Assembly: GCA_905250885.1 (NCBI GenBank)
Contig: CAJNOQ010002050.1
Location: forward strand, 1-26,645
Direction: 5' to 3'
From: Didymodactylos carnosus
Lineage: Eukaryota; Rotifera; Eurotatoria; Philodinida; Philodinidae
Length of the DNA stretch: 26,645 nucleotides
The notes beneath the pieces are model-generated. The model was not told where the DNA came from, did no database searches, and saw only the letters and a list, made by a program, of their open reading frames with translations. Shown here one piece after another: positions 1 through 11,600 of this stretch (position 1 is its first letter; the number at the start of each line of letters is the position of its first letter). The position numbers and the translations under genes were made by a program.

Positions 1-66
1 GTTTTCGTATAGATGTCTTTAATACTCGTGTTTTTTGTAAGGTGTTTTTCTCCTTGAACATTTCAG

Positions 67-3000
67 TTTCACAATAGACGTTTATACACCATTCGATAAA
101 GAATTTCAAGAGCTACATTTTGCACTATTTGTATTTCACGATAGATAAAATCGACTTTTTGGCCTAATGTCCGCTTAGTTGCCCACTGTGCAGCGGCATC
201 TTAATGAAATCTGTACTAAATTTTTAACGACACATTTCTCCAAGACATTAATTGAAACGTTTACACTTACGCATGTTGCCGATCAAAATAATAAACAGAG
301 TAAACATTCAATTAGATCGTTACGCGATGTTATATTCAATAGTGCATCTAGCACAATTACGTATGAGCGAGATTATTTGAAAGTAGCATTGAAATAGATT
401 ATTGACGTTGCCTATAAACAGTATTTAGCGAAAATTACTGACACCGTTCTGCCGTTACAACATAAACTAATGCAACTAGCTGAAAGTGCAATCAAAGTTG
501 AGGAATATGTTCCAGAGTATGCTAATTTTGAAAAACTCTGTAAATCAAAGCAAGAACTATCAAAACTGAACTTCTACGGTGAAGTTGACAGTAAAATCTA
601 TGAAGTACAGCAGCATATTGATGAGCGAAAACAAAACCAAGGCAAAACAGATAGCGGTATTATTTTCGATTTATTTTATCAAATATTAAGAGCACCAAAT
701 ACACTTACACTTATGTCACTAAATTTATTAGCAAGTGAACTAAAAGAACAACGCAATCGATTTGTTTCCACTGGCGAAATGGCAAAGCAACTGCCAATAC
801 AGAAGAACTTATCATTAGAACTACTATGGCGAAATGCTATTGTTTGTGGCACGTATCAAGTGCCTGAAGTTTGGCGGCTGATTGTTCAACGATACTATGA
901 ATCGATGGTTGCTGGCTTTCCGTTTGAAACCATTGACGATGATAATTTTTATTTTCATCATCAATTTCTCTCCAATGTTTTATCTATCTTTGGTAACAAG
1001 AAAATTTTAGTCGTCAGTGTTATTGGTCCACAGAATTCAGGCAAGAGTACCTTGCTTAACTACATGTTTGGAACTTTCTTTGATGTTCGAGATGGTCGGT
1101 GTACTCGCGGTATCTATGGTTCATTTGTAAAATCAAATAGAAAAGATTTCGATTATATTCTTTTGATTGACACAGAAGGTTTATTGGGTGTAGAAAGAGA
1201 AGACAAAGAATTTGATCGTCGATTGGTGTTATTTTGTTTAGCAGTATCACACTTGATCGTTGTTAACATGATCGGAGAAGTGAATGAATCTTTGAAGACA
1301 ATGCTCACACTCTGTGCCGACTCTCTCAAGCAAATGAACGTCAATCGCGTTCCGGAACCAATTGTACACTTCGTATTGAATCAAAAAGCTGACTTGAATA
1401 TACAAAATCATCAAGCGGCTATCGAAAAAATTACTTCAGATTTAAAAAGTTTTGATTTGAGTGGAATGATTCATATCAGACAAGAGACATTTCATACTTT
1501 ACCAAATGCATTTAAGAAGGAGCGTGGCCTATTGAATGATACCAGTTCACCGTGTTTGAGTAAAGCAGAGCCGGATTTTATTGAACTGGTACAACTCTTA
1601 TGTGGAGATATTATTAATTCAGCACTGAAATGCCTACCGAGAACATCAGATCAGTTCACCGGACCATCACAATGGTTAAAGTCATCCATTACAATCTTTG
1701 ATACACTGCGAAAATTTGCGGATCTAACATACTACCGTGATATCAATGAACGTCGACAAGACAATAAAGTGCGTGAATACATACGTGCTAAATTAATTGA
1801 AGAATTTGCTTCCACATATCGTGAGCAACTCACTGCTGTATCTGCCAATAAGAATGAACGTGAAATTGAAGAACTCATATTACCAGAGATGGAGAAGAAA
1901 CAAAAAGATCTAAATGAAGATCTTGAAAATCGTTTAAAACTATTGAAAACATCTGATACAATACGAATTCGTAGTCGACAATTTTTACGAGTACAAATAA
2001 TCGAAATGTTCAATGCTTTGCGAACATCGTGTAAAATGGTGAGTGAAAGAGCACAAGTTCAACTATTAGTTCAAAATGGAGAAGGAGCATTGAAACAATT
2101 AATTGAAGAAATCGGAGCCAAAGGCATAGTAATGTCTGAATAGACAGCTTCTGCAGATTTTGGCAATATGTTCGATAATATTCTCAACAAAATCAATACA
2201 AATTTTGATTCGTCTGAACGTGTTAAATTAGCTCTGAAACATATATACTCCAACTACAATATTTATGAAAAAGATTGCTTACCAAATTATCAAAATCATA
2301 TCTTGAAGCATTTAAGCTGGCTACAACAGGTCAGTAACAAAGAAGCACAAATAAACGAACACTTCATTCTTGAAGATTTACAATCATATTTCACTCAATT
2401 AGCTTATGAGCAACCACTAGTAGAACAACAGACGTTTATCTATGATACAGTAAACCCATATTCTCCGGACGCTATCGAAAGGGTGGTCTATTTACACAAA
2501 ATACAATTGCAACAGTGTTTCAAGGAGATTTCGTCAATGTGTGACACTCGAATCCCTCGTCCACAGAAAAGCATACCGAAACGTGTTTATGGTGCGATCA
2601 CCGCACCTTTCAGGTCGAGCAAAGAGGATAAGTCTAACTCAGAACCAAACAACAAATTAATTGAACAATATCTGCATAGAATACGCCACGAAATAATTTC
2701 TGAAGGGAGAAATCTTAAAAAGAAGTATGTTGTTGATCAAGATGATCATTTGTACTTACAAGCATCGAAACTTATGAATAAAGTTATTCAATCAATTGTT
2801 GACGTCACTCGTGGAACTAATCCAAATGAAACACGTCAAGTTCGAACGGATCTTATACAAAAGATAGTTGGACTTATCAACACTTTAATCAAAGATGTTA
2901 ATTTAGAATTAAGGCCCTGTTGTTTATCACTGAACAAGCCATTAAAATCAATATTTCATACATGTACTGTTGTTCTCTTAACAAAGTATTATTACAACGA

Positions 3001-5171
3001 GCAGCAGAACCATTTCTTACAACAAATATCAACATTAAGTGATAAGAAAGATGATTTACGACTTTACTTCATAAATATGGTTGTTCCAAATACCATTGAC
3101 GACTTTAAGTGTGCAGTTAGTTTGTGTAAACATGTTAGAGAGTATGCTATGAAGAGTTTATCTGATGAAGGTCAAAAGAGTATTAACAGTGGATTACGAC
3201 AATATGAAAATTTAAATCGTAAATGGATTCAAGACTGTTGTGATGGAAAATTATTTACAGCTGAAACACAATGGCATTTGGATTACATTGAAAATCCAAC
3301 AAAAATTATTGAAGAATTTTTTTAATGAAATGTGGACGGGTATTCTAAAATCAATAAACCAAAGCTTACAACAGTTGAAGACAAATTATTCTGACACAGT
3401 GGAAAATTTCTTCCAGTGTATACAAGGTCAGTGTGCATGTACCGTTTTCTGATTTTAGATCTCAAAGTACGGTGTCATAAGTTCTACCGGTTCTAAACTG
3501 AGGATCTAGCCGCACTTTAGAACTGGATTAGAGCCGTGCATCGATCCTCACCTAGGTCGAATTTCAGATACATACTTTTCCTGAAAACGGAGCTTTCGAA
3601 AATCACTACAAATCACTACAAATCAAACTCTAAAAAGGTAAACATATCTAAAATTGACCAGAGTGCTTAGAAAACACATCGCTTTGTGCTAATTTAGTTT
3701 TATCCAAGAGAGAGAGAATGATAACAATGCCTCAAATCCTGATAGGGCATTAAGCGCTGAAACTTAAGCAATAAAATTACAGCTGCTAATATGTGTTAAT
3801 GGGAAATCAACTTTCACACTCATTCGTCTTCCCTTACAGTCTATTTTTTTTTTTTCCATTAACAGCAATGCATAACACTCTCAAGCACAAGGGTAAAGCA
3901 GCGAAATTCGTGGACGATATATTTCAGCCTGCTGAAAACAATTTATTAAGTGTTAAACAAAATCTCAACAACAAACGTCGTTGTATGGCTATGCTCTTGC
4001 GCGATTATCTTTCTGAACAACCAATTCCTAAGCTGTACACATGTTATAATCACAGATACAATCTAATTAAAGAGGCACATCAGTCTTTTGATACGTTAGC
4101 ACAACAGCAAAAACCAAGCCTTCTGCTAATTGCCATAACAAAGTCTATGCTAACAGTCTACGACAGCAGTTCAGTTGAAAATCTTGCTGCATTTTTACAG
4201 GGCATATTAGACGAAAAGCCGCAAATAATAAAAGAATTCGGTGCTTATAGATGTGATTTTAGTGCAATTGATACGCAGGATACATATGCACGATTAAGAG
4301 ATAAAATTCGTGGCTCCAATTGTGGATGACTCTGTCGTTTGCGGACGACTGTTCATGCACTTCGAGCAATGAACGGATACAAATTCGAAAAAACAGACGA
4401 AGCTTCATTATTTATGTGTGAACAAATAACAGACGATCAAACAATTATCGTTGGTCCGTTTCGATATACGTGGTCTCAATTTAAATTGCAACATCCTGAT
4501 TGGGTTTTCGAATCGTTACTCAACGATCAGGACTTAGATCGACTACACGAAAAATTTCTTACGATTTGGACAAAAATTGATCGGGATTTATGTGGCAAAT
4601 ATGGGATGAATTTTGTAACCTACAACACTCAGATGATCAATACACCTGAGTCATACCACTATATTCTACTTCTCGACGGCTCTGGATCAGTGGATGGACA
4701 ACCGTGGGGCCATTTGATAGCAGCAGTTAAAGAATTTCTTCAACGTCGTTCCGAACTCGGCACAAAAGACCGTATTACAATAATTAAATTTACCCATCGT
4801 ACTGAACTTGAATGTTTTGATGAAGAAATAAAAGACGTTAACGTTGATAGAATAGAATTTAAAGGTGGAAATACAAACTTCCGCAGTGCCTTTGAAAAAG
4901 TAAACGATTGTATTGCCCGTTCCAAAACAGCAGATTCAAAATATGCAGTTAAATCATGAGTGATGGTAGAGCTACGTGTCCTGACACGGAATTAACTACG
5001 CTAAAAGGATCACACGCAGCAGTCATACGACAATTTTGGACATTAGCAGTAGGGAAAAAAGAAATGAAGGTGTTGGAACGAATTAACGAAATTATGGATG
5101 GAAATTATTGGAACGTAGAGGACTCGTGCTAGTTAGCAGAAGCATATGCTGAGATTGCACGCACATCGTAA
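67..5171 (+). pseudogene. Decayed VLIG-type large GTPase with C-terminal VWA domain, 5' partial
   Basis: The gene resembles interferon-induced very large GTPase (VLIG) proteins fused to a von Willebrand A domain. An acceptor AG at 65-66 opens the frame, so the start lies outside the window. G-domain motifs are G1 GPQNSGKST (1025-1051), GRCTRG, G3 DTEG (1169-1180) and G4 NQKAD (1379-1393). A helical region follows, then a VWA domain with MIDAS DGSGS (4675-4689), a threonine in GGNTNF (4873-4875) and SDGRA (from 4959). One intron, 3427-3865, keeps phase. Lesions: in-frame stops TAA 146, TAG 176, TAG 395, TAG 2141, TGA 4327 and TAG 5130; a frameshift in a seven-T run (3317-3323); and a frameshift between 4950 and 4956, in the strand just before SDGRA. 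The likely original stop is TAA 5169-5171. The frame is otherwise well kept, which suggests recent decay. A family member could act as a cytosolic GTPase; this copy probably makes no full product. Family assignment is confident, loss of function fairly so. Confidence 0.85.
3427..3865 (+). other. Intron of the GTPase/VWA pseudogene
   Basis: The donor reads AAG|GTCAGT and the acceptor follows a run of 12 T (TTCCATTAACAG). Removing 439 nt joins phase 1 to phase 1 and continues the frame from ...FQCIQ to AMHNTLKHKGK. The interval itself has stops in all forward frames. It is the only strong intron seen in the visible part of this gene. Confidence 0.8.
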
Positions 5172-5840
5172 ACTACTGGGCGCCTGTGACCCTTGACTTA
5201 TACAATATCGGTTAACGTGAGTCGCTTTGCTTTATATTTAATCCTAAGTGCCCTTTTTTAAATGAAAATTATAATGTGTTCAAGTTAATACAAAAACTTA
5301 TGCTTCCACGAAGCAGGTGACTGTGACGCGGAGTGAGCCGAAAAAAAGAAAGATTTTTAAGCAGAGCCATAACTTGTGATCAAGGAGAAAGAAATTTCCC
5401 TCCATCGCCGTTTCCTTGCTTTACTGAAATAGATTCACTGTTAGTAATCGAAAACGGGAGATTCAACTACCACTTAATTTCGTTTTCTCTTTCTGTGTGT
5501 CTTTTTACTTTATGTAACGAGAGAATCAGATGAAAAAGACTTTCACTGTGCTTGCAGCTAGTTCAGCGCCCACGACATGAATATCCTATAGCTACAAGAG
5601 ACTTTTATATACGTGATCAAGAAGCAAGTGTGCAGTTAAAGCTATATTTGGGAAATATTTTCGCTCATAATTATTGCCAATTAATCGATTATACTTGAAC
5701 ACTCATATCAACCACGACAGTCGTTGTAATGTAAGAGAAATAGCTCTCTGTTCATTCTTTGTTAATAGAGTGATAACGGAGAAAACAGCCATTTATCCTT
5801 TCTCTCGCTTTTACGCACTGTTCTAAACATAGCACTGTTT
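5172..5840. other. Intergenic, no gene seen
   Basis: AT-rich sequence downstream of the GTPase pseudogene. It holds only short open frames (for example 5333-5533) without recognisable motifs, and no clear poly(A) signal, tRNA or repeat was found. Confidence 0.5.
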
Positions 5841-6377
5841 TTATTTAGATATCGTCTTCTTTTCAATAAGAACACACGGCAATATTTTGGCGTCAATATT
5901 TATTCGATCAACCTTATCGCTTTGTAAACCAAAATAATCACCAATTTTACAATTATCCGACAAATTTTTTATATGAGTGTTACGTGTGATGATTTGTTTT
6001 TGTGCATTCAATAAATAAGAACCAGCTGATCGTTTTCGAATAACCGCATGTCGTGAACTATCATCACCAAGATTGGAAAACGTTTGATCAAATAAAGAAT
6101 CTTCATTATTTGTATTTGTACTGAGGATAGTATCTCGAATTGTTTGTAATGCATTATCATCATAAGCCTTTGTTGTTGTTACGGTTAATAGATCTGTTGT
6201 ATTAATAATGCAGCTATCCGTTGCCTCTTCACCAAAGTTTGATACAAGATCAGGTGTAGATTGAAGTGTTGATGGAGGAGACTGATGTTGTGATAGTACT
6301 GGTGGAGATGTTTTTTCATCCCTGGCTGTTGGTTGTGCTAAAATATGAGGCTTGGTTATTTTTTCATAACCTATAAC
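5841..6377 (-). pseudogene. Minus-strand open frame resembling C-terminal tail of an integrase-type element protein
   Basis: Reading the minus strand from 6377 to the stop TAA at 5841-5843 gives about 178 open codons with no internal stop and no good ATG, as expected of an exon or a 5'-truncated fragment. The N-terminal half is rich in Pro, Ser and Thr (for example SPPVLSQHQSPPSTLQSTPD). The C-terminal part contains RHAVIRKRSAGSYLLNAQKQ, then CKIGDYFGLQSDKVDRINID and ILPCVL. The pattern IGDxxxLxxxKVDR followed by a hydrophobic strand recalls the small C-terminal domain after the DDE core in KRBA2/SCAND3-like integrase proteins. That match is from memory and unverified. The product ends soon after this motif, so the tail looks truncated. 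An ordinary host exon is the alternative. No DDE core is visible. Confidence 0.4.
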
Positions 6378-7009
6378 TCACTAGGTTTCGACCAGACAGC
6401 GATTAGATCTGCACAGACTTCAGCCCCTATTTGGATGCACGATATAAACTTTCATCGTTGAATGTAGTCGATCAGATTTCTATCCTCTCTAACGGATTAT
6501 ACTCTCTTCTCGCGGTTGTTCTCTTTTCCGCGTGGTGGCACTGTATTTACAAGCCCTTGGTTTTTTTGTGCCTTTTTTTGTTACGAGATGTTTTCAATGT
6601 TCCGCTCCAATCGTCCCCAGTAGCTGACGAATACGTGAATATATTCGTTACAATATTTGACGACGATTGATTTGGGTTTGCGTAATCTGCCTTATTTTTC
6701 GTTTATCTAATGATCGTAGACTGTCGGATATGAATACCTTTTCGAATCGAGAGATATTCAGTAGCAGTTGATGAAATACTTCTAAACAATTTTAACTTTA
6801 CTCAATAGTATTCGTTCGTGCATGGTGAAAATGAAGATATCGTAATTGAGGATCAGACCTCTGCCGAAAAATAAAATCGATAGAACCGCGTTTGTTGTCT
6901 TTAAACATTTTAAGAGCTGAACAAAGAGTTGATATATATATAGGAAAAAGTATTTTCCGTTAAAAAACTAAAAAGATCTCTATTGAAAATAAATAGTTTG
7001 AAAGAATTC
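6378..7009. other. Intergenic, no confident gene
   Basis: Mostly AT-rich with stops in all frames. A short minus-strand open frame around 6543-6660 is Lys/Arg-rich (TLKTSRNKKRHKKTKG). The plus-strand open frame 6431-6670 begins at TTG and matches nothing I recognise. Both may be remnants of the same element as the minus-strand frame to the left. Confidence 0.35.
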
Positions 7010-7323
7010 TAACTGGTCATATCTTGCTCAGCATGTGTGAAAATCTATGAATCCAAATTTCGAGTCTTTTAGGACTTTTACTTTCTGATCACATTATCGG
7101 ACAGACCATGTAATGCACTCTATAGGCTGAAAAAATCCCTCTTCCATCATTTGTCTTGGCCGAAAAACAGAATATTCATCTTTTGCTCTTCATTTCTTAG
7201 ACGCTGAATTTTCCATCGAGCGGACTCTAGAAAACCGTCCAGAACTCAGAAAGTAAAAGTCCTAAAAGGCTCGAAATTGGATTTATAAGTTTTCACACAT
7301 GCTAAACAAGATAGGACTAGTCA
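7010..7323. mobile_element. Inverted-repeat (MITE-like) element, about 314 bp
   Basis: The left arm 7010-7091 and right arm 7243-7323 are imperfect reverse complements over about 80 nt. Both include AGTAAAAGTCCTAAAAG-type and TTTTCACACATGCT-type segments, and both ends read CTRACTRGTC from outside in. About 150 nt separate the arms. There is no coding capacity and no convincing target-site duplication, so the superfamily is unknown. Confidence 0.7.
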
Positions 7324-7784
7324 GGCATCGATTGAGTATGACTAGTTGTTTCTCTCATGCAATGACTCTTAGGCATAGGTTTCGACAACTACCGGAAAAG
7401 AAACGTTGATTTTCCTGTTATTGCGGGATTGTAGCAAAGATAAGTCCTCCAAAGCATGGATCCAGTAGAACCCATGGAGACTGGGTGGTTGATAAAGCTT
7501 TCAACGACCACTAGTACTCTAAATGTTCTAGCAAACAATAACTGACTCTGTTTGTTTTCACAGTCTGAAATGATCGTAAATCTTCGTGAACTCCAATCGA
7601 ATCAAGTTCATAATAAATTAATATAACATGACTGCCATGAGATAAAATATACTTGATTCCTGCGAATTTTGGATCAGGAGATATACATATAACAGATCGG
7701 ACACATGAAAATGTTCCCTCATAGGAACTATCCTAACTTTTGTTCACACCATCACTCAGAACTGGATTTCGTTTTCACCAATCG
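7324..7784. other. Intergenic, nothing recognised
   Basis: No open frame above background, repeat or RNA gene was seen between the inverted-repeat element and the left edge of the duplicated block. Confidence 0.4.
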
Positions 7785-7837
7785 CTGATATTTTATGAGA
7801 TCACAGATGATATTTAATAATCCTGTTCATTGTATGC

Positions 7838-8543
7838 CCTGGTCAGTTAACACTCGTCTTTACACGATGATCCTTTTGTAGTCATGTACAAATGCTGAAT
7901 GATAAGCCGTTGGCCATAAGTAACGCGGTTGAGCGATTTAGAAATGTAACAGCATCAAAAGTCAGTGATAATATAACATCCTTCCTTTATCACATGTATT
8001 CATTCAACTGTGACACTTTCTCATCTACGTCGACTCTTACATACATGCCCATTTCAATCACAATAGATCAAAGCACGCTTTCTAAGCAACATTTTCTACG
8101 ATGTATATTGACTGGAATGAGAGAATCTATGCCTTATCGATGTTCTATTAAGCTATTTAAGACAACGAATAGTTAGTGAAAGTCTATCCTAACTTTCATC
8201 AGGTATTCGGTGTTACAACAGGCATCAGACTAAATCGCCTATTATTCCAACAATTGTCTGAGCACGCAAAATAGAAATATATTTCTTAAGTAGGATTTTT
8301 GACACCGTCACTCTGTTAAAACGAGATCATTCTAGGAGCTTTTCCTTCTCTTGGAGGCATAATTTTCTAGAAACTATAAAACACTCAATGGAAACGTATA
8401 GATGTTTCTCGAAAATCATAATGTTAAAAATGTTTCTTATTTTAGAAGAAGAGTTTTGATTTTATTCATATGACTTTGTATTTATTTTAGATGTATGCGT
8501 TCAGATAGAAAGATCTCATTTTGAACTGAGTAATCTGATTGCA
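7838..8543 (+). promoter_or_regulatory. Conserved 5' flank of gene A (promoter/5'UTR candidate)
   Basis: About 700 nt before exon 1 is nearly identical to 17890-18595 ahead of gene B. An open frame at 7892-8176 occurs in both copies, but a 2-nt indel (GAGAGAATC against GAGAATC) changes its C-terminus from about residue 76 on, so it is probably not protein coding. Two acceptor-like sites, TATTTATTTTAG at about 8490 and TGATTGCAG at 8543, hint at a 5' UTR intron or an unseen upstream coding exon. No TATA box could be chosen with confidence. Confidence 0.4.
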
Positions 8544-8625
8544 GCGGCTCCAATATAGCATAAAGAAGCAATTCGATGCGAGGACAAATAGTCATATCAG
8601 TGTTCTTAAGCATTATAAAAGACTG

Positions 8626-11600
8626 ATGCAAATGAATAGATTATTTATTGAATTGCTTAAAAAAGCAGCTTTATTTCTCCCTTGTTTTCTAATATTAGTA
8701 GTTGTTTTATTTATTAAAAATTATTCAATCAAGGAATTAGAAACGGTTTATCCTATTTCGCCCATAGATCTTACCGAAACTCCTATTTTATCAATGGATC
8801 CTCCCAAAACTCCTATTTTGTCAACGGATCCTGCCGAAACTCCTATTCTGTCAACGGCTCCTCCCCATGATGAAATTTCACCATTACCACCACACAACCA
8901 GGTAAAAGATAGCACTTGTTTATAATACCAGGAACCGAAATCGAGAAAGCAGTGAGGATGCATACCTAGTTATAAGTAACTGACTAAGCTAGAAACTCGC
9001 CGTCCTCAGTTTTACAATAAATTCTTTTCTGCTTTAAAAAAACATTTTCTGACAACCTCTCATTATAATCCACAGATGAAAATCGATATGACACGTTTTT
9101 GGTATACACGAGTGTCTTCCAAAATGGCCTGAATTTGTTGAAAGCATGATGGTGAAAGGTATTCTACTCAAAGAGTTTACTACTTCCTACAGAATCTTTT
9201 AAGAAGCACTTCACCAATCGATCGAGTACGTTGCCAAAGATCAGCCACGGCTGAAAAATTGACAGATACTTTTTATTTCATATTCGGATACTACTGTCAG
9301 ATCTAGGGTTACGAAAAATAGAAAAAAACTTTTTGACTCAGTTATAGAATTTACAAAATGTATCGTCAATATCGTCAATTTACGAAAGTAGTCACCACTG
9401 ATATTTTGATTATAACTCCGCCATTTCTTATCCGTTCTGTTCGAGCAACATCGCATTCAAAAGCCTGATAAAAAGTAAACAAAATCACATAGTTCCTAAT
9501 TTTTCTGAAGTAGAAAGTGACTGTTTAAAACCCACAACAATTGGAGAATTGGGATTTTGAAGGATCAAGACTTTCGAGGAAACGCCACTTTCGGCCCTCC
9601 AAACAGAATTTCCCTAACAATCCGAAGGTCACATGCGATAAAGAATTCAATTTTCCACAAACTGAACGCAAAAACTTTGGTTTAGAAATTGTGGAAAAGT
9701 TCCAAACATTGAAAACAAAATGGCCGACCAACCACGAGTTTTCAGTTTTTTGAAATTTTCGTCATCACAACCTCACTGAAAAACAAAAATAAGGTGATAT
9801 TTGTAATCAGCGTTGAAAACTGCATCAGATGATCCGCCTTTGAAACTTTTACAGAAATGAGAAGTTTGGACAATTTTTCATGTTCAGCTTCCGAGCAAAT
9901 TTTGACAAAATTTTTCATTTCTCTAAAAGCTTTCAAAGGCGCATCATCTGATGCAGTTTTTGACGCTGATTCTAAACATTACCTTATTTTTTTTCAGTGA
10001 GGTTGTGACGACGAAAATCTAAAAAAACTGAAAACTGGCGGTTGATCGGCCATTTTGTTTTCAAGAACTTTTTCACCACTTTTAGAATAAAGTTTCCTCA
10101 GCAGTAAAAGAACTTTCTTCGATTGAATTAAGACTTTTGGCGGTTGCTAGGAAGGTTCTCTCAAAGCTAAGAAGAACACACGTTTAAAATGTGAGGTTAC
10201 TTATCAGAAAATGCACTAGTTAGGTATGCACCAGTTCCAGTTATAACTGGAACTGTCGAGAACTGAAATTGTTCAGAACTCGAACTGTAAGGAACTGTTG
10301 TAAACAGAATTCGAAAGAACTTTTAAATTCTATTAAAGAAAACGTAGATAAAAACCGAGATGTCTTTCAATAGCAACGCTTTTCGAAGCTGCAACTTATG
10401 GACTATAAGTAATCGATTACTCCATGTCCGGTCGACCTAGTTCTGACAGTTAAAAACCCGAACTGGTGCATACCCGGATTTGATTGATCACAGAAGGTCA
10501 CGATTTTAGGATTAGCTTCTGACTTTCTTTAAAGTTAGAGTTTTTGTTACATGTTCCTGATTTTTGACATAAAATACTTTTGCTTTCAAAATACGACCTC
10601 CTATAGCTCTGATTTTATGAGCTTTCTTTTGAGATGGACCTCAAACAGACACTGTGACATCGTCCCAAGCTTTCTATGCCTGCTCTTAAACGCGAAATTC
10701 ATAAAACCTATAACTCATCAGCCAAATTTGTCTTCTGTAAGTGATTGGCTCATTGACTGTATGATAAGTTTTGCTTTGCTTTTGCTAGGAGTTACCAACT
10801 GTTATTGCCACAATCGAACATTCACCGAGCATCAAATTTTTAATGGTTCAACAAGGAATTGTGGAGAAAGAACCAGAAATCAATGCTATATTCTTGTTCA
10901 TATTGAAAAATAACAAATGTCGAGAAAATAATGTTATTTTGGACGTTGGTATGAATGCAGGCTATTATTCTTTATTGGTTTCTGCATTTAACTGTAATGT
11001 AATCAGTTTTGATCCACAAGCTAGATGCCATGAACTTTATAATTTATCAAGGTATTCATGCAAACGCTTTCTTATAGTTAAATCTAATAACATTATTTAG
11101 ACTTTTGAGACTATTTTGTCCATCTGAGGTATAAAGTGTATAACTTATTTTGCAACCACCGGAAACATCAAATGTGATTAACCTTTGATTCTGAACTTTT
11201 GTCGTTAGGAAGATACGTGATTGAAAGTCGTAAAACACGAGTTTACCTTATCTTAAAAAGGAGATCAGTTCATATAGGCTGGAGTATAATCTAGTAGCAA
11301 AGTAGTACTACTAGAAGTTCTTGATGTTTAAGATTAATAAACAAATTTACTAATCAATGGAAATCATATGAAAATGCTGTTTGGTTTGAACGAAGAAAAC
11401 TCAAAATAAGCAACGATTTATGTAATGTTGGATACATGTCCGTGGGCGTGTCTCGGAGTGCGAGAAATCAGACAACTCAACAAGTCAAAGATAAAACAGT
11501 TCAGTCGGTATCAATTGATTCATTAGCTCAAATTCGATCGTATAAGAAAATATTAATATTTAAAATCGATACAGAGGGTGCTGAGATAGGAGTATTATTA

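Larger units (their letters stand above)
8902..10788 (+). other. Intron 1 of gene A (1,887 nt) with insertions
   Basis: The donor is CAG|GTAAAA and the acceptor TTTTGCTAG|GAG, phase 0. The first 110 nt and last 240 nt resemble intron 1 of gene B, which is only 570 nt. The extra sequence includes a foldback element (9688-10085) and a small element at 10221-10475. Open frames at 9241-9456, 9525-9753, 9742-9936 and 10551-10913 are intronic or repeat-derived and are not called as genes. Confidence 0.8.

Noticed and set aside
383..397. Ultra-short 15-nt introns removing in-frame stops (GTA...TAG at 383-397 and 2129-2143)
   Set aside because: Both intervals begin GTA and end TAG as in ciliates with 15-nt introns, but the other stops do not fit one length, frameshifts remain, and clear long GT-AG introns and animal-type transposons occur here.
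146..5132. Reassigned UAA/UAG (glutamine) genetic code
   Set aside because: The methyltransferase genes end at TAG and TAA exactly where similarity ends, and the GTPase gene also has frameshifts and a TGA. Decay is simpler.
7892..8176. Small gene upstream of gene A, with partner at 17947-18204
   Set aside because: Present in both copies only because the DNA is duplicated. A 2-nt indel changes the C-terminus, and no family is recognised.
8748..8963. Minus-strand open frames opposite exon 1 (also 18764-18979)
   Set aside because: Antisense shadow of the 30-bp repeat array, which keeps both strands open.
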